From Acidobacteriaceae bacterium (GTDB lineage Bacteria; Acidobacteriota; Terriglobia; Terriglobales; Acidobacteriaceae): a DNA stretch of 23,865 nucleotides. Position 1 is the first letter of the stretch. Each line of letters starts with the position of its first letter. Below the pieces are notes generated by a model. That model saw only the letters and a program-made list of their open reading frames with translations. It was not told the origin of the DNA and did not search any database. This document shows positions 1 to 6,319 of the stretch, in pieces. Location: assembly GCA_030044455.1 (NCBI GenBank), contig JASHVU010000759.1:1-23865 (forward strand). The letters are read 5' to 3'. Position numbers and translations under genes: made by a program.

Positions 1-747
1 ATTCAGCCCGAGGCCGCGGTGGTACCGGGACTTTCGCAATGGCAGCGCGTTACCAACTCCTTTGCCGCACCCTCCAAAACCTTTGAAGACATCAAGCGCG
101 GAAACAAGAGCTGGTGGCTGCCGTTCATTCTCTCCATCGTCTTTGCTTACGCGCTCTTTGGCGCCATCACCATCAAAGTCGGTTGGTCACAGGTTGCCGA
201 GAACACGATCAATATGAACCAGAAGTCCGCGGAACGCATGGCCCAGTTGCCAGCCGATCAGCGCGCCTCCGGGATGAAGTTCACTGAGTACATCATGGAG
301 GGAACTTTTATTGCCTCGCCTTTGTTGGTGCTGCTGTTTGCGGTCGTAATTTCGGGGGTGATGCTGGGCACCATCAACTTTATCTTTGGAGGCAAGGCGG
401 GCTTTGGCGCGGTCTTCGCCGTGTGGTTCTATGCCAGTTTGCCAGGACTGATCAAATCGATCCTCGGCTCGATTGTCCTTTTCTCCGGCATGGCACCGGA
501 GTCGTTCAACATTCAAAACTTTGCACCCACAAACGTTGCGGCGTTCCTCAGCATTCAAGACGTAGGCCCCGCCATTTATCGGCTCGCCACCGCGCTTGAT
601 TTTACGACCATCTGGTACCTCGTCCTGTTTAGCATCGGGTTGTCGATTGTGGCTGGAGTGAAGCGCAGCGCAGGCTACATGGCGGTATTTGGCTGGTGGG
701 TCATCATTACGCTGCTTGGCGTGGGCTACGCCGCATTTGCCGGCTGA
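1..747 (+). CDS. YIP1-family integral membrane protein, 5' end cut by window
   Basis: The reading frame is open from base 1, so the gene probably begins upstream; the first possible in-window start is a GTG at 19. The product has about five hydrophobic segments: an amphipathic lead-in with W and F residues, a first membrane span in the SWWLPFILSIVFAYALFG region, two long spans in the middle (around residues 96-155 counted from the GTG), and two at the C-terminus ending GVGYAAFAG. The opening 'tnsFaaPskTFedIkrg..WWLPF' is typical of bacterial YIP1-domain proteins, whose function is unknown. It converges with fabF, with a hairpin between them. The family call is from sequence pattern only; no enzymatic residues are seen. 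Confidence 0.75.
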   Translation: MQPEAAVVPGLSQWQRVTNSFAAPSKTFEDIKRGNKSWWLPFILSIVFAYALFGAITIKVGWSQVAENTINMNQKSAERMAQLPADQRASGMKFTEYIMEGTFIASPLLVLLFAVVISGVMLGTINFIFGGKAGFGAVFAVWFYASLPGLIKSILGSIVLFSGMAPESFNIQNFAPTNVAAFLSIQDVGPAIYRLATALDFTTIWYLVLFSIGLSIVAGVKRSAGYMAVFGWWVIITLLGVGYAAFAG

Positions 748-816
748 GCGGGGACGTCAAAAAGAGTACTGCGAATCTCGCCGCGGCCCGCATTGCACAT
801 CGTCTCGCAACAAAAC

Positions 817-845
817 GGCGCGCAAACCATTCAGGTTTGCGCGCC
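817..845 (-). terminator. 12-bp perfect hairpin between convergent genes, likely fabF terminator
   Basis: GGCGCGCAAACC at 817-828 and its exact complement at 834-845 enclose a 5-nt loop. Read on the minus strand the hairpin is followed by GTTTTGTTG, a short U-rich tail, so it fits an intrinsic terminator for acpP-fabF. Read on the plus strand it has no U-tract, but could still help end the YIP1 transcript. Confidence 0.6.
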
Positions 846-872
846 ATCTACGTTCCAGCTCTGAAAAACTGA

Positions 873-897
873 TCCCTGACCCCTGCTCCCTGACCCC
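873..897. repeat. Two direct copies of TCCCTGACCCC
   Basis: The 11-mer TCCCTGACCCC occurs at 873-883 and again at 887-897, separated by TGC, giving a 14-base period. A similar but diverged unit (CTGATCCCTG) precedes it. It lies just past the fabF stop codon, between the hairpin and the gene end. Function is unknown. Confidence 0.6.
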
Positions 898-902
898 CGT
901 TC

Positions 903-2162
903 TTATTCCGCCCACCTTCTCATCACCAGCGACGCATTGATGCCGCCGAATCCGAACGAGTTCGACAGAGCCACGTCGAAGCTGAGGGGCTGGGCCGCGT
1001 TCGGCACGTAGTCCAGCTTGCATTCGGGATCGGGCTCGTCGAGGTTAATGGTCGGCGGAATCATCTGGTTCTGCAAGGCAAGCACCGTGATGCCGGCCTC
1101 AAGCCCGCCCGCCCCACCCAACAGGTGACCGGTCATTGATTTCGTCGCGCTGATCTTGAGCTTTTTGCTCAGTGCGTGTTCGCCAAACACCAGCTCAATC
1201 GCGCGGCTCTCGTTGCCGTCGCCTGCCGGAGTTGACGTTGCGTGCGCGTTCACATAGCCCACTTCTTCGGGCGCAATGCCGGCGTCCTTGAGTGCTGCTC
1301 TCATGCTGCGTTGCGCGCCCGCGCCATCGGGAGCGATACCCGTCATGTGGTAGGCATCGGCACTCATGCCGTAGCCGATAATTTCGGCCAGGATCTTTGC
1401 ACCGCGCTTCTGCGCAAATTCCAGTTCTTCCAGAATCAGGACGCCCGCGCCTTCGCCGATCACAAATCCGTCGCGATCCTTGTCGAAGGGGCGGCTCGCC
1501 CTGGTCGGCTCGTCGTTGCGCGTTGAGAGCGCGCGCATAGCGGCGAATCCGCCCACCGAGAGCGCCGTTACCGCGGCCTCGGCGCCGCCGGCAATCATCG
1601 CGTCCGCGTCGCCGTGCAAAATCATGCGCACCGAGTCGCCAATGGAGTTGGCGCTGGTGGCGCAGGCCGTCGCCGTGGCCGAGATCGGCCCCTGCGCACC
1701 ATAGCGAATGCTCAGCTGCCCGGCCGCCATGTTCACAATGGTCGAAGGAATAAAGAAAGGAGAGATTTTGCGCGGGCCGCCCTGCAGCAATGATGCGTGC
1801 TCGCGCTCAATAATCTCGAATCCGCCGATGCCCGACCCAATAAACACGCCCACCCGGTCGGCATTCTCCGGCGTAATCACGAGGCCAGACTGCTCCATCG
1901 CCTCCTGCGTCGCCGCAAAGGCAAAATGGATGAAGTGCCCCATCTTGCGCGATTCTTTTTTGTCGACAAAATTTAGCGGGTCAAAGTTCTTGACCTCGGC
2001 GGCGAAAGTCACTGGGAAACCCGTGGCGTCGAAGCCTTGAATCGGAGCCATACCGCTGGCTCCGGCCAATAACTGCCGCCATACTTCGGGGGCCGTGTTG
2101 CCCACGCCGCATAACAGCCCCACCCCGGTAACAACTACTCTGCGGGTCACGTCCTGGGCCAA
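903..2162 (-). CDS. fabF: Beta-ketoacyl-ACP synthase II (FabF)
   Basis: This is the condensing enzyme of type II fatty-acid synthesis. It joins malonyl-ACP to a growing acyl-ACP in the cytoplasm and extends palmitoleate-type chains. The 419-residue length is normal for the family. The thiolase-fold active site is complete: nucleophile C167 in TATACATSAN, H307 in VNAHATSTPAGD and H346 in KSMTGHLLGGAGG. The glycine-rich C-terminal NSFGFGGINASLV strand is present. The start used is a TTG at 2160-2162, only three bases after the acpP stop; the AGGA there is very close to it, and a GTG four codons on (2148-2150) would give the more common VTRRVVVTGVG start. It is certainly co-transcribed with acpP. 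Identification is secure; only the start is uncertain. Confidence 0.96.
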   Translation of the reverse strand: MAQDVTRRVVVTGVGLLCGVGNTAPEVWRQLLAGASGMAPIQGFDATGFPVTFAAEVKNFDPLNFVDKKESRKMGHFIHFAFAATQEAMEQSGLVITPENADRVGVFIGSGIGGFEIIEREHASLLQGGPRKISPFFIPSTIVNMAAGQLSIRYGAQGPISATATACATSANSIGDSVRMILHGDADAMIAGGAEAAVTALSVGGFAAMRALSTRNDEPTRASRPFDKDRDGFVIGEGAGVLILEELEFAQKRGAKILAEIIGYGMSADAYHMTGIAPDGAGAQRSMRAALKDAGIAPEEVGYVNAHATSTPAGDGNESRAIELVFGEHALSKKLKISATKSMTGHLLGGAGGLEAGITVLALQNQMIPPTINLDEPDPECKLDYVPNAAQPLSFDVALSNSFGFGGINASLVMRRWAE

Positions 2163-2165
2163 TTC

Positions 2166-2408
2166 CTACTTGCCGCCTTTCGCGTTCTTCTCGATGTAGT
2201 CGATGGCGTCCTTCACCGTCTTGATCTTCTCGGCATCCTCGTCGGGAATCTCAAGATCGAAAGCCTCTTCGAACTGCATCACCAGCTCAACCACGTCCAG
2301 CGAGTCTGCGCCAAGATCTTCCTGGAAGCTGGCGCCGGGGGTCACTTCCGCTTCGTCCACCTGCAACTGCTCGACAATGATTTGCTTCACCTTCTCTTCA
2401 ACTGCCAT
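2166..2408 (-). CDS. acpP: Acyl carrier protein
   Basis: This small acidic cytoplasmic protein carries growing acyl chains on 4'-phosphopantetheine. At 80 residues it is typical in length. The attachment site is S36 in the conserved [12 protein letters not shown] helix-II motif, and the downstream [20 protein letters not shown] pattern is also canonical. A GAGGAGAAG ribosome-binding site sits eight to ten bases before the ATG. It is the first gene of an acpP-fabF operon with a 3-bp gap, so supply of carrier and condensing enzyme is coupled. fabD and fabG, often located upstream in other bacteria, are not adjacent here. Confidence 0.97.
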   Translation of the reverse strand: MAVEEKVKQIIVEQLQVDEAEVTPGASFQEDLGADSLDVVELVMQFEEAFDLEIPDEDAEKIKTVKDAIDYIEKNAKGGK

Positions 2409-2533
2409 GCGTGCTTCTCCTCGTGTATTTCAGAAACTTCTCACAAAATGCCATCTCCGAGCCTTACAGAAAAAGGCCGGTTTCTCGCTCCGCTGCCCGG
2501 TGCAGGTAATTGACCGTCGCGCAAGCGCTTAAG

Positions 2534-2563
2534 CTTATAGCAGGCTCCTACAATAATGGTCTA
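2534..2563 (-). promoter_or_regulatory. Candidate sigma-70-type promoter for acpP-fabF
   Basis: On the minus strand TAGACC (complement of 2558-2563) and TATAAG (complement of 2534-2539) are separated by 18 bases, matching the -35 consensus at 4 of 6 and the -10 at 5 of 6. Transcription would begin near 2527 and give a leader of about 120 nt before acpP. The call rests on matching by eye only. Confidence 0.4.
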
Positions 2564-2778
2564 CGGGCGGTGAACACAACCATTGCGCGACAAAAAACGC
2601 GCCTTACCCCGAAACTTCAAGTCTACCGGGCTGAGGAGGGGGTGTAAAGGCGGCTGCCTGTGGGGAAAGGGTTGTAGATACAGGGACTAGTCGCTCCAGC
2701 GGACTGAAGATCGTTCGCTGGGGCTCCCGACTTCGGGACCCGGCAATCGAGAACAGGAGAGACCCGGAGACTGGGCGG

Positions 2779-2799
2779 TGGAATTTACACAGAATTCCA
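2779..2799. promoter_or_regulatory. Inverted repeat TGGAATT-N7-AATTCCA upstream of rmuC
   Basis: Two 7-base arms, 2779-2785 and 2793-2799, are exact complements around a 7-base spacer. The centre is 50 bases before the rmuC start, a position suited to an operator. A TACATT at 2813-2818 could be a -10 box, but no good -35 was found. No known regulator motif was recognised. Confidence 0.3.
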
Positions 2800-2838
2800 C
2801 GGCACGTAAGCGTACATTAGGCGAAGAGGATTTTACGC

Positions 2839-4416
2839 ATGCAATCGTTTATGGCGCAGCCTTATGCTTTGCTGGCACTCATTGGTGGAACGGCCGCATT
2901 GGTTGGAATTCTGGCCGGACTCCTGATTCGCGGCGCACTTGCAAAATCGGAAAAAGATGCATTGATTCATCGCAACGAGGAGCTCACCAATGCGCTCACT
3001 CAGGCGGGCAACGCCTTGAGCGAGTCAATGGCTGTAGCCGCGAAGCGAGCTGGGTTTGAGACGCTGGCCGGGGAGCGCGAAAAGCGAATCGATGAGCTCT
3101 ACAAAGAGCTGGAAGTGGTGCGCACCGCATCGCAGACCATACACGATGCCTTGCGCTCCGACTTGAAAGACAAAGTGGACACAGAGACCCAGTCCCGCGC
3201 GCGCATCGCTGAACTTGAAGCCGACTTGCGTAACGAGCGCGAGAACATGCCGGAAAAGGTCAAACTGCTGGAGAAAGGCGAGCAGATATTTGCCAATCAT
3301 TTTCAGGCGCTGGCAGCCGACATCCTCGACCAGAAATCGAAAACGTTATCCGAAGGCAGCCAGAAGGAACTGGGCAATCTGCTTACGCCGCTGCGCGAGC
3401 AGATCAGCGACTTCCGCAAAAAAGTTGAAGAGGTGCAGATCGACTCCAAGACCGGCGTCACCGAGCTCAAGACGCTGATCGGCGTCCTCGACACCCGAAG
3501 CACGGAACTCGGTCAGGAGGCGCGCAACCTGGCCACGGCTTTGCGCCGCGATACCAAGGCCCAGGGCAACTGGGGCGAGACCATTCTGCGCAACATTCTC
3601 GATAAGTCGGGCCTGCAGGAAGGCGTGCACTACAGCTTTCAACAGAGCCATACCGAGATGAATGCAGACGGAGAACCTGTGCAGCGCCGCCAGACCGACG
3701 TGGTGGTGAAGCTGCCCGGTGGCCGTCACCTCATTATCGATTCGAAGGTCTCGCTGAATGCCTATAACGACAGCGTGAACGCCGCAGACGAGAAGGACCG
3801 GGTCGAAGCTCTCAAGCGTCATCTGGCGAGCGTTCGCAACCACTTTACTGAGCTTGCCGGCCGCAACTATTCCACGCTTTCGGGACTGCAGTCTCCTGAC
3901 TTTGTGGTGATGTTTGTGCCCATCGAACCGGCGTTTCTGCTGGCGCTCCAGAACGACGAAACGCTCTGGCACGATGCCTATTCGAAAGGTGTTCTTCTCT
4001 CCGGTCCTACCACGGTGCTGTTTGTGATTCGCATTGTCGCCGATCTGTGGCGGCAGGAGATGCAGGCGCAAAACGTCGAGAAGGTGATGAAGCGCGGCGC
4101 CGAGCTTTATGACAAGTTTGTGGGCTTCGTAACGAATCTCGAATCGGTAGGCGACGCGATTCTGGGTGCCCGCAGGGCCTATGAGGACGCCAGCCGCCAG
4201 CTCTCAACAGGCCCCGGAAACCTGGTGCGGCAGGTCGAAATGCTGCGCGAGCTGGGCGTGGCGCCGAGAACCAAGAAGCAGATTCCGCAGGGACTGCTCG
4301 ATGCGTCGGGCGTGGACACGTCAGCAGGGGAGCAGGAGGCAGCCCTCGAATCGGGTGATGCGAACAGCGTGGAGTCGGTCGTTGAGCAGGGAATCGCCGA
4401 GTCTGACGCGGTTTGA
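2839..4416 (+). CDS. rmuC: RmuC-family DNA recombination protein
   Basis: RmuC proteins limit recombination at inverted repeats and are predicted restriction-endonuclease-fold nucleases; the exact reaction is not well defined. The 525-residue product begins with one N-terminal membrane segment (about residues 8-30), followed by a long charged coiled coil (about 33-200) rich in E, K and R. The conserved core follows, with the family signature segments RDTKAQGNWGE, VVKLPGGRHLIIDSKVSLNAY and FVPIEPAFLLAL; the D and K of IIDSKV are the expected nuclease-type residues. The tail after about residue 470 is acidic and low in complexity. The ATG at 2839 is preceded by AGAGGA at a suitable distance. 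It is a single gene, convergent with the exported protein downstream. Confidence 0.93.
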   Translation: MQSFMAQPYALLALIGGTAALVGILAGLLIRGALAKSEKDALIHRNEELTNALTQAGNALSESMAVAAKRAGFETLAGEREKRIDELYKELEVVRTASQTIHDALRSDLKDKVDTETQSRARIAELEADLRNERENMPEKVKLLEKGEQIFANHFQALAADILDQKSKTLSEGSQKELGNLLTPLREQISDFRKKVEEVQIDSKTGVTELKTLIGVLDTRSTELGQEARNLATALRRDTKAQGNWGETILRNILDKSGLQEGVHYSFQQSHTEMNADGEPVQRRQTDVVVKLPGGRHLIIDSKVSLNAYNDSVNAADEKDRVEALKRHLASVRNHFTELAGRNYSTLSGLQSPDFVVMFVPIEPAFLLALQNDETLWHDAYSKGVLLSGPTTVLFVIRIVADLWRQEMQAQNVEKVMKRGAELYDKFVGFVTNLESVGDAILGARRAYEDASRQLSTGPGNLVRQVEMLRELGVAPRTKKQIPQGLLDASGVDTSAGEQEAALESGDANSVESVVEQGIAESDAV

Positions 4417-4475
4417 ATCAACGAGCAGCACGAACCTCATTGAACCCATTTCAAACATGCACAGCCAGAGGGTGC

Positions 4476-4501
4476 CCCAGGTCCGGATTTTCGGACCTGG
4501 G
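4476..4501. terminator. 10-bp perfect hairpin after rmuC
   Basis: CCCAGGTCCG (4476-4485) and CGGACCTGGG (4492-4501) pair exactly around a GATTTT loop, between the convergent ends of rmuC and the gene at 4537-4971. Neither side has a U-tract, so action as an intrinsic terminator is inferred from position. Confidence 0.5.
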
Positions 4502-4536
4502 ATAGCACGAACCCCATCTACCCGAAAGGAATCGTC

Positions 4537-4971
4537 CTACAGCACTTGCGGCTGTGGCGTTGCTGTGGCGCCCGTGGGTGGGGCTGGCGCCGCAGGCGCA
4601 TCAGCCTTCACCCGCGTCAGTGTCAGCTCCATCGCCGGAAAATCTCCGGAATCGGTCTTGGTGCTCATCTTGATGGTGTCGCCGTCCACCGTGCAGGTGT
4701 GGTGAATCGTCATTCCGTTGAACGACACATCGAAGGTGAGCTTGTCGCCGTCCACCTTGCCGTTGCTGATCGGCAGTGGGTCGCCCATGGGTCCCTGCAC
4801 TGTGCCCGTCAGATCGGCGCCGTCCTGCTTGAAGTTGAAAGTGATGGTCGTGTTGTTGCCATCCTGCGTTTGCATCTGGGTCGTCCACGAGCCGGTCACG
4901 TCGGCGGCCATCGCCTTCCCGGCGCTGAGCGTCATGGCCAATACAGCACATATTGCAAGCAACTTTTTCAT
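4537..4971 (-). CDS. Small exported beta-rich protein of unknown function
   Basis: The product is 144 residues. The start was set at the ATG of MKKLLAICAVL because this gives a textbook signal peptide (basic KK, hydrophobic core, cleavage at AMA|AD near residue 22) and has GAGGA just upstream; an in-frame start 72 bases earlier adds an unlikely Cys-rich leader. The mature part alternates short strands and turns (GSWTTQMQTQDG, TFNFKQDGADLTGTVQGP, ISNGKVDGDKLTFDVSFNG), like small lipocalin/streptavidin-like barrels that recur as hypothetical proteins in Acidobacteria. The C-terminus is Pro/Ala-rich. No active site is visible. Its location is expected to be periplasmic or outside the cell; the function is not known. 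Confidence 0.78.
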   Translation of the reverse strand: MKKLLAICAVLAMTLSAGKAMAADVTGSWTTQMQTQDGNNTTITFNFKQDGADLTGTVQGPMGDPLPISNGKVDGDKLTFDVSFNGMTIHHTCTVDGDTIKMSTKTDSGDFPAMELTLTRVKADAPAAPAPPTGATATPQPQVL

Positions 4972-5102
4972 CCATTCCTCACAGCCGTTTTGCGGCGCAT
5001 TCGTCATGCAGACAGGGCATACGAAGAGGCGGAGTAAACACACTGAACCCCCGTTTGCACGATGTTCTGACAGTATGACGGACTTCCCGCCGGTTTTGGC
5101 GC

Positions 5103-5681
5103 TTACTTTTCGCTGCCATTTTCGGCGAACCCCTCGCGCATTCGCCGCCAGGTGGTTTTGAGGTCCTCGGGCAGCACCCGCGTCTCGCCGACTGTGGTCA
5201 TAAAGTTGGTATCGCCCTGCCAGCGCGGCATGGCGTGCAGATGCACGTGCCCGGCTACGCCCGCCCCTCCCGCCTTGCCCACATTGAGCCCGATGTTGAA
5301 CCCGTGAGGTTGGTAAATCCGCTCCAGCACCCGCTCGGTCTTTTGGGCCAGATCCATCAGTTCGTGGGCCGCTTCAACCGGCAGGTCGGCGAGCCGGTCG
5401 AGATGCGCATAGGGCATCACCATCACGTGGCCGCTCGTATAAGGGAATGCATTCAGGCAGATGAAACAACGCGTGCCGCGCAATATGAGCCCGCCGGCCT
5501 CTTCGGCCTCATCTTGCTCCATCCCCTGTGCAATTGCGTAATCGATCGAGGCAATCAGATTGCAGAAGACGCAGCCACGGTCGCCCGGCCACGCGCTCAG
5601 CGCCGCCGGAACCCCGGCCCGCACGCCGCTATCTGCCGAGGTCACATACGCATAACGCCATGGAGTCCACAAATGATCCAT
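5103..5681 (-). CDS. HIT-family nucleotide hydrolase/phosphorylase
   Basis: HIT proteins act on nucleoside phosphates such as Ap4A or adenylylated substrates through a histidine nucleophile. The triad motif is complete: H145, H147 and H149 in GHVHLHAMPRW, with H147 the expected nucleophile. A CVFC pair (C37, C40) suggests a zinc site, as in AP4A-phosphorylase-like members. The start at 5681 is chosen because MDHLWTPWRY is the usual opening of this subgroup; a longer frame from 5834 adds 51 residues without family character. No clear ribosome-binding site precedes 5681. The predicted length of 192 residues is normal. It lies divergently from rpsA. The precise substrate cannot be read from sequence. 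Confidence 0.88.
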   Translation of the reverse strand: MDHLWTPWRYAYVTSADSGVRAGVPAALSAWPGDRGCVFCNLIASIDYAIAQGMEQDEAEEAGGLILRGTRCFICLNAFPYTSGHVMVMPYAHLDRLADLPVEAAHELMDLAQKTERVLERIYQPHGFNIGLNVGKAGGAGVAGHVHLHAMPRWQGDTNFMTTVGETRVLPEDLKTTWRRMREGFAENGSEK

Positions 5682-6000
5682 CGTGACATTGTCGCTCAAT
5701 TTCCCTGGGAAGTGGTCCACACTCGCGTCCTGCTCGCAAGCCTCTATCCCCAATTCCGCTTTGCTTCGCCGCCGTTTCCAGCTCACCAGACAAATCCCTA
5801 AACAGCGGCAAGATGAATTTTCTGCGAACGCCAAAGTCTCTCCGCGGGATGATTCCGCTCAGGCTTTCCATAGCGCCTTCGCGAAATACGTCAAAGCTCA
5901 TCGGCAGACCGCATCGGCACTGGGGTTGCAGGCCACTGCAAACTTCCTTAGGCATGCACCTTTCCCGTCTCAATCTGCCCCCGGCCACTCCCCACTTGGT

Positions 6001-6030
6001 TTGACCTTTATTTGCAATGATTGCTACACT
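6001..6030 (+). promoter_or_regulatory. Probable rpsA promoter with extended -10
   Basis: TTGACC at 6001-6006 and TACACT at 6025-6030 are 18 bases apart, and TGC directly before the -10 makes it an extended -10. Transcription would start near 6037, leaving about 283 nt before the rpsA start codon. Confidence 0.55.
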
Positions 6031-6230
6031 CGAAAGCGTAGCTTCCTGCGCGGATTCCAGCAGTGAGTTGCGGCCGCCCTTCCAGCAAGCCGTTGCCTGC
6101 CGGGTGTTTCCCAAGGAGACCAAGCGCCTCAATCCCGAGCATGCATCGGGCAAGAGGCTGTCGCTTTGGAAACAGCAACCGGCAAGTCACCGAGCGCGGC
6201 GACGGGAACCTGGGCTCTGAGCACTCTCAA

Positions 6231-6248
6231 GCTGCGGTTCGCCGTAGC
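6231..6248 (+). promoter_or_regulatory. UUCG-capped hairpin in rpsA leader
   Basis: GCTGCGG (6231-6237) pairs with CCGTAGC (6242-6248), with one G-U pair, around a TTCG tetraloop. It lies in the predicted 5' leader about 70 bases before the S1 start codon. A role in S1 autoregulation would be an analogy with enterobacterial rpsA and has no direct support here. Confidence 0.4.
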
Positions 6249-6319
6249 GGCTGGCGCAGGAGCTTGGGAGCGGCGGCCAGATTTACCTCTGGACGACCTG
6301 AATCCCGGAGCTTGCAGTA

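Larger units (their letters stand above)
2409..2838. other. Divergent intergenic region between acpP and rmuC
   Basis: These 430 bases hold no convincing gene; the open frames present lack family-like composition and start signals. Seen here are a candidate acpP promoter on the minus strand (2534-2563), an imperfect stem (2693-2701 with 2716-2724, one G-U pair), and an inverted repeat just before rmuC (2779-2799). Confidence 0.6.
5682..6319. other. Divergent intergenic region and long rpsA leader
   Basis: These 638 bases separate the HIT gene from rpsA. Open frames exist on both strands but are Arg/Ser-rich and unlike proteins of known families. The region carries a good promoter toward rpsA (6001-6030) and at least one stable hairpin (6231-6248), so most of it is best read as the untranslated leader of rpsA. 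Confidence 0.55.

Noticed and set aside
3346..4071. Open frame of 241 codons on the minus strand
   Set aside because: It is antisense to conserved rmuC sequence, has a His/Arg-rich random composition and no credible ribosome-binding site.
5682..5834. N-terminal extension of the HIT protein
   Set aside because: The added 51 residues have no family similarity, while MDHLWTPWRY is the common start of this subgroup.
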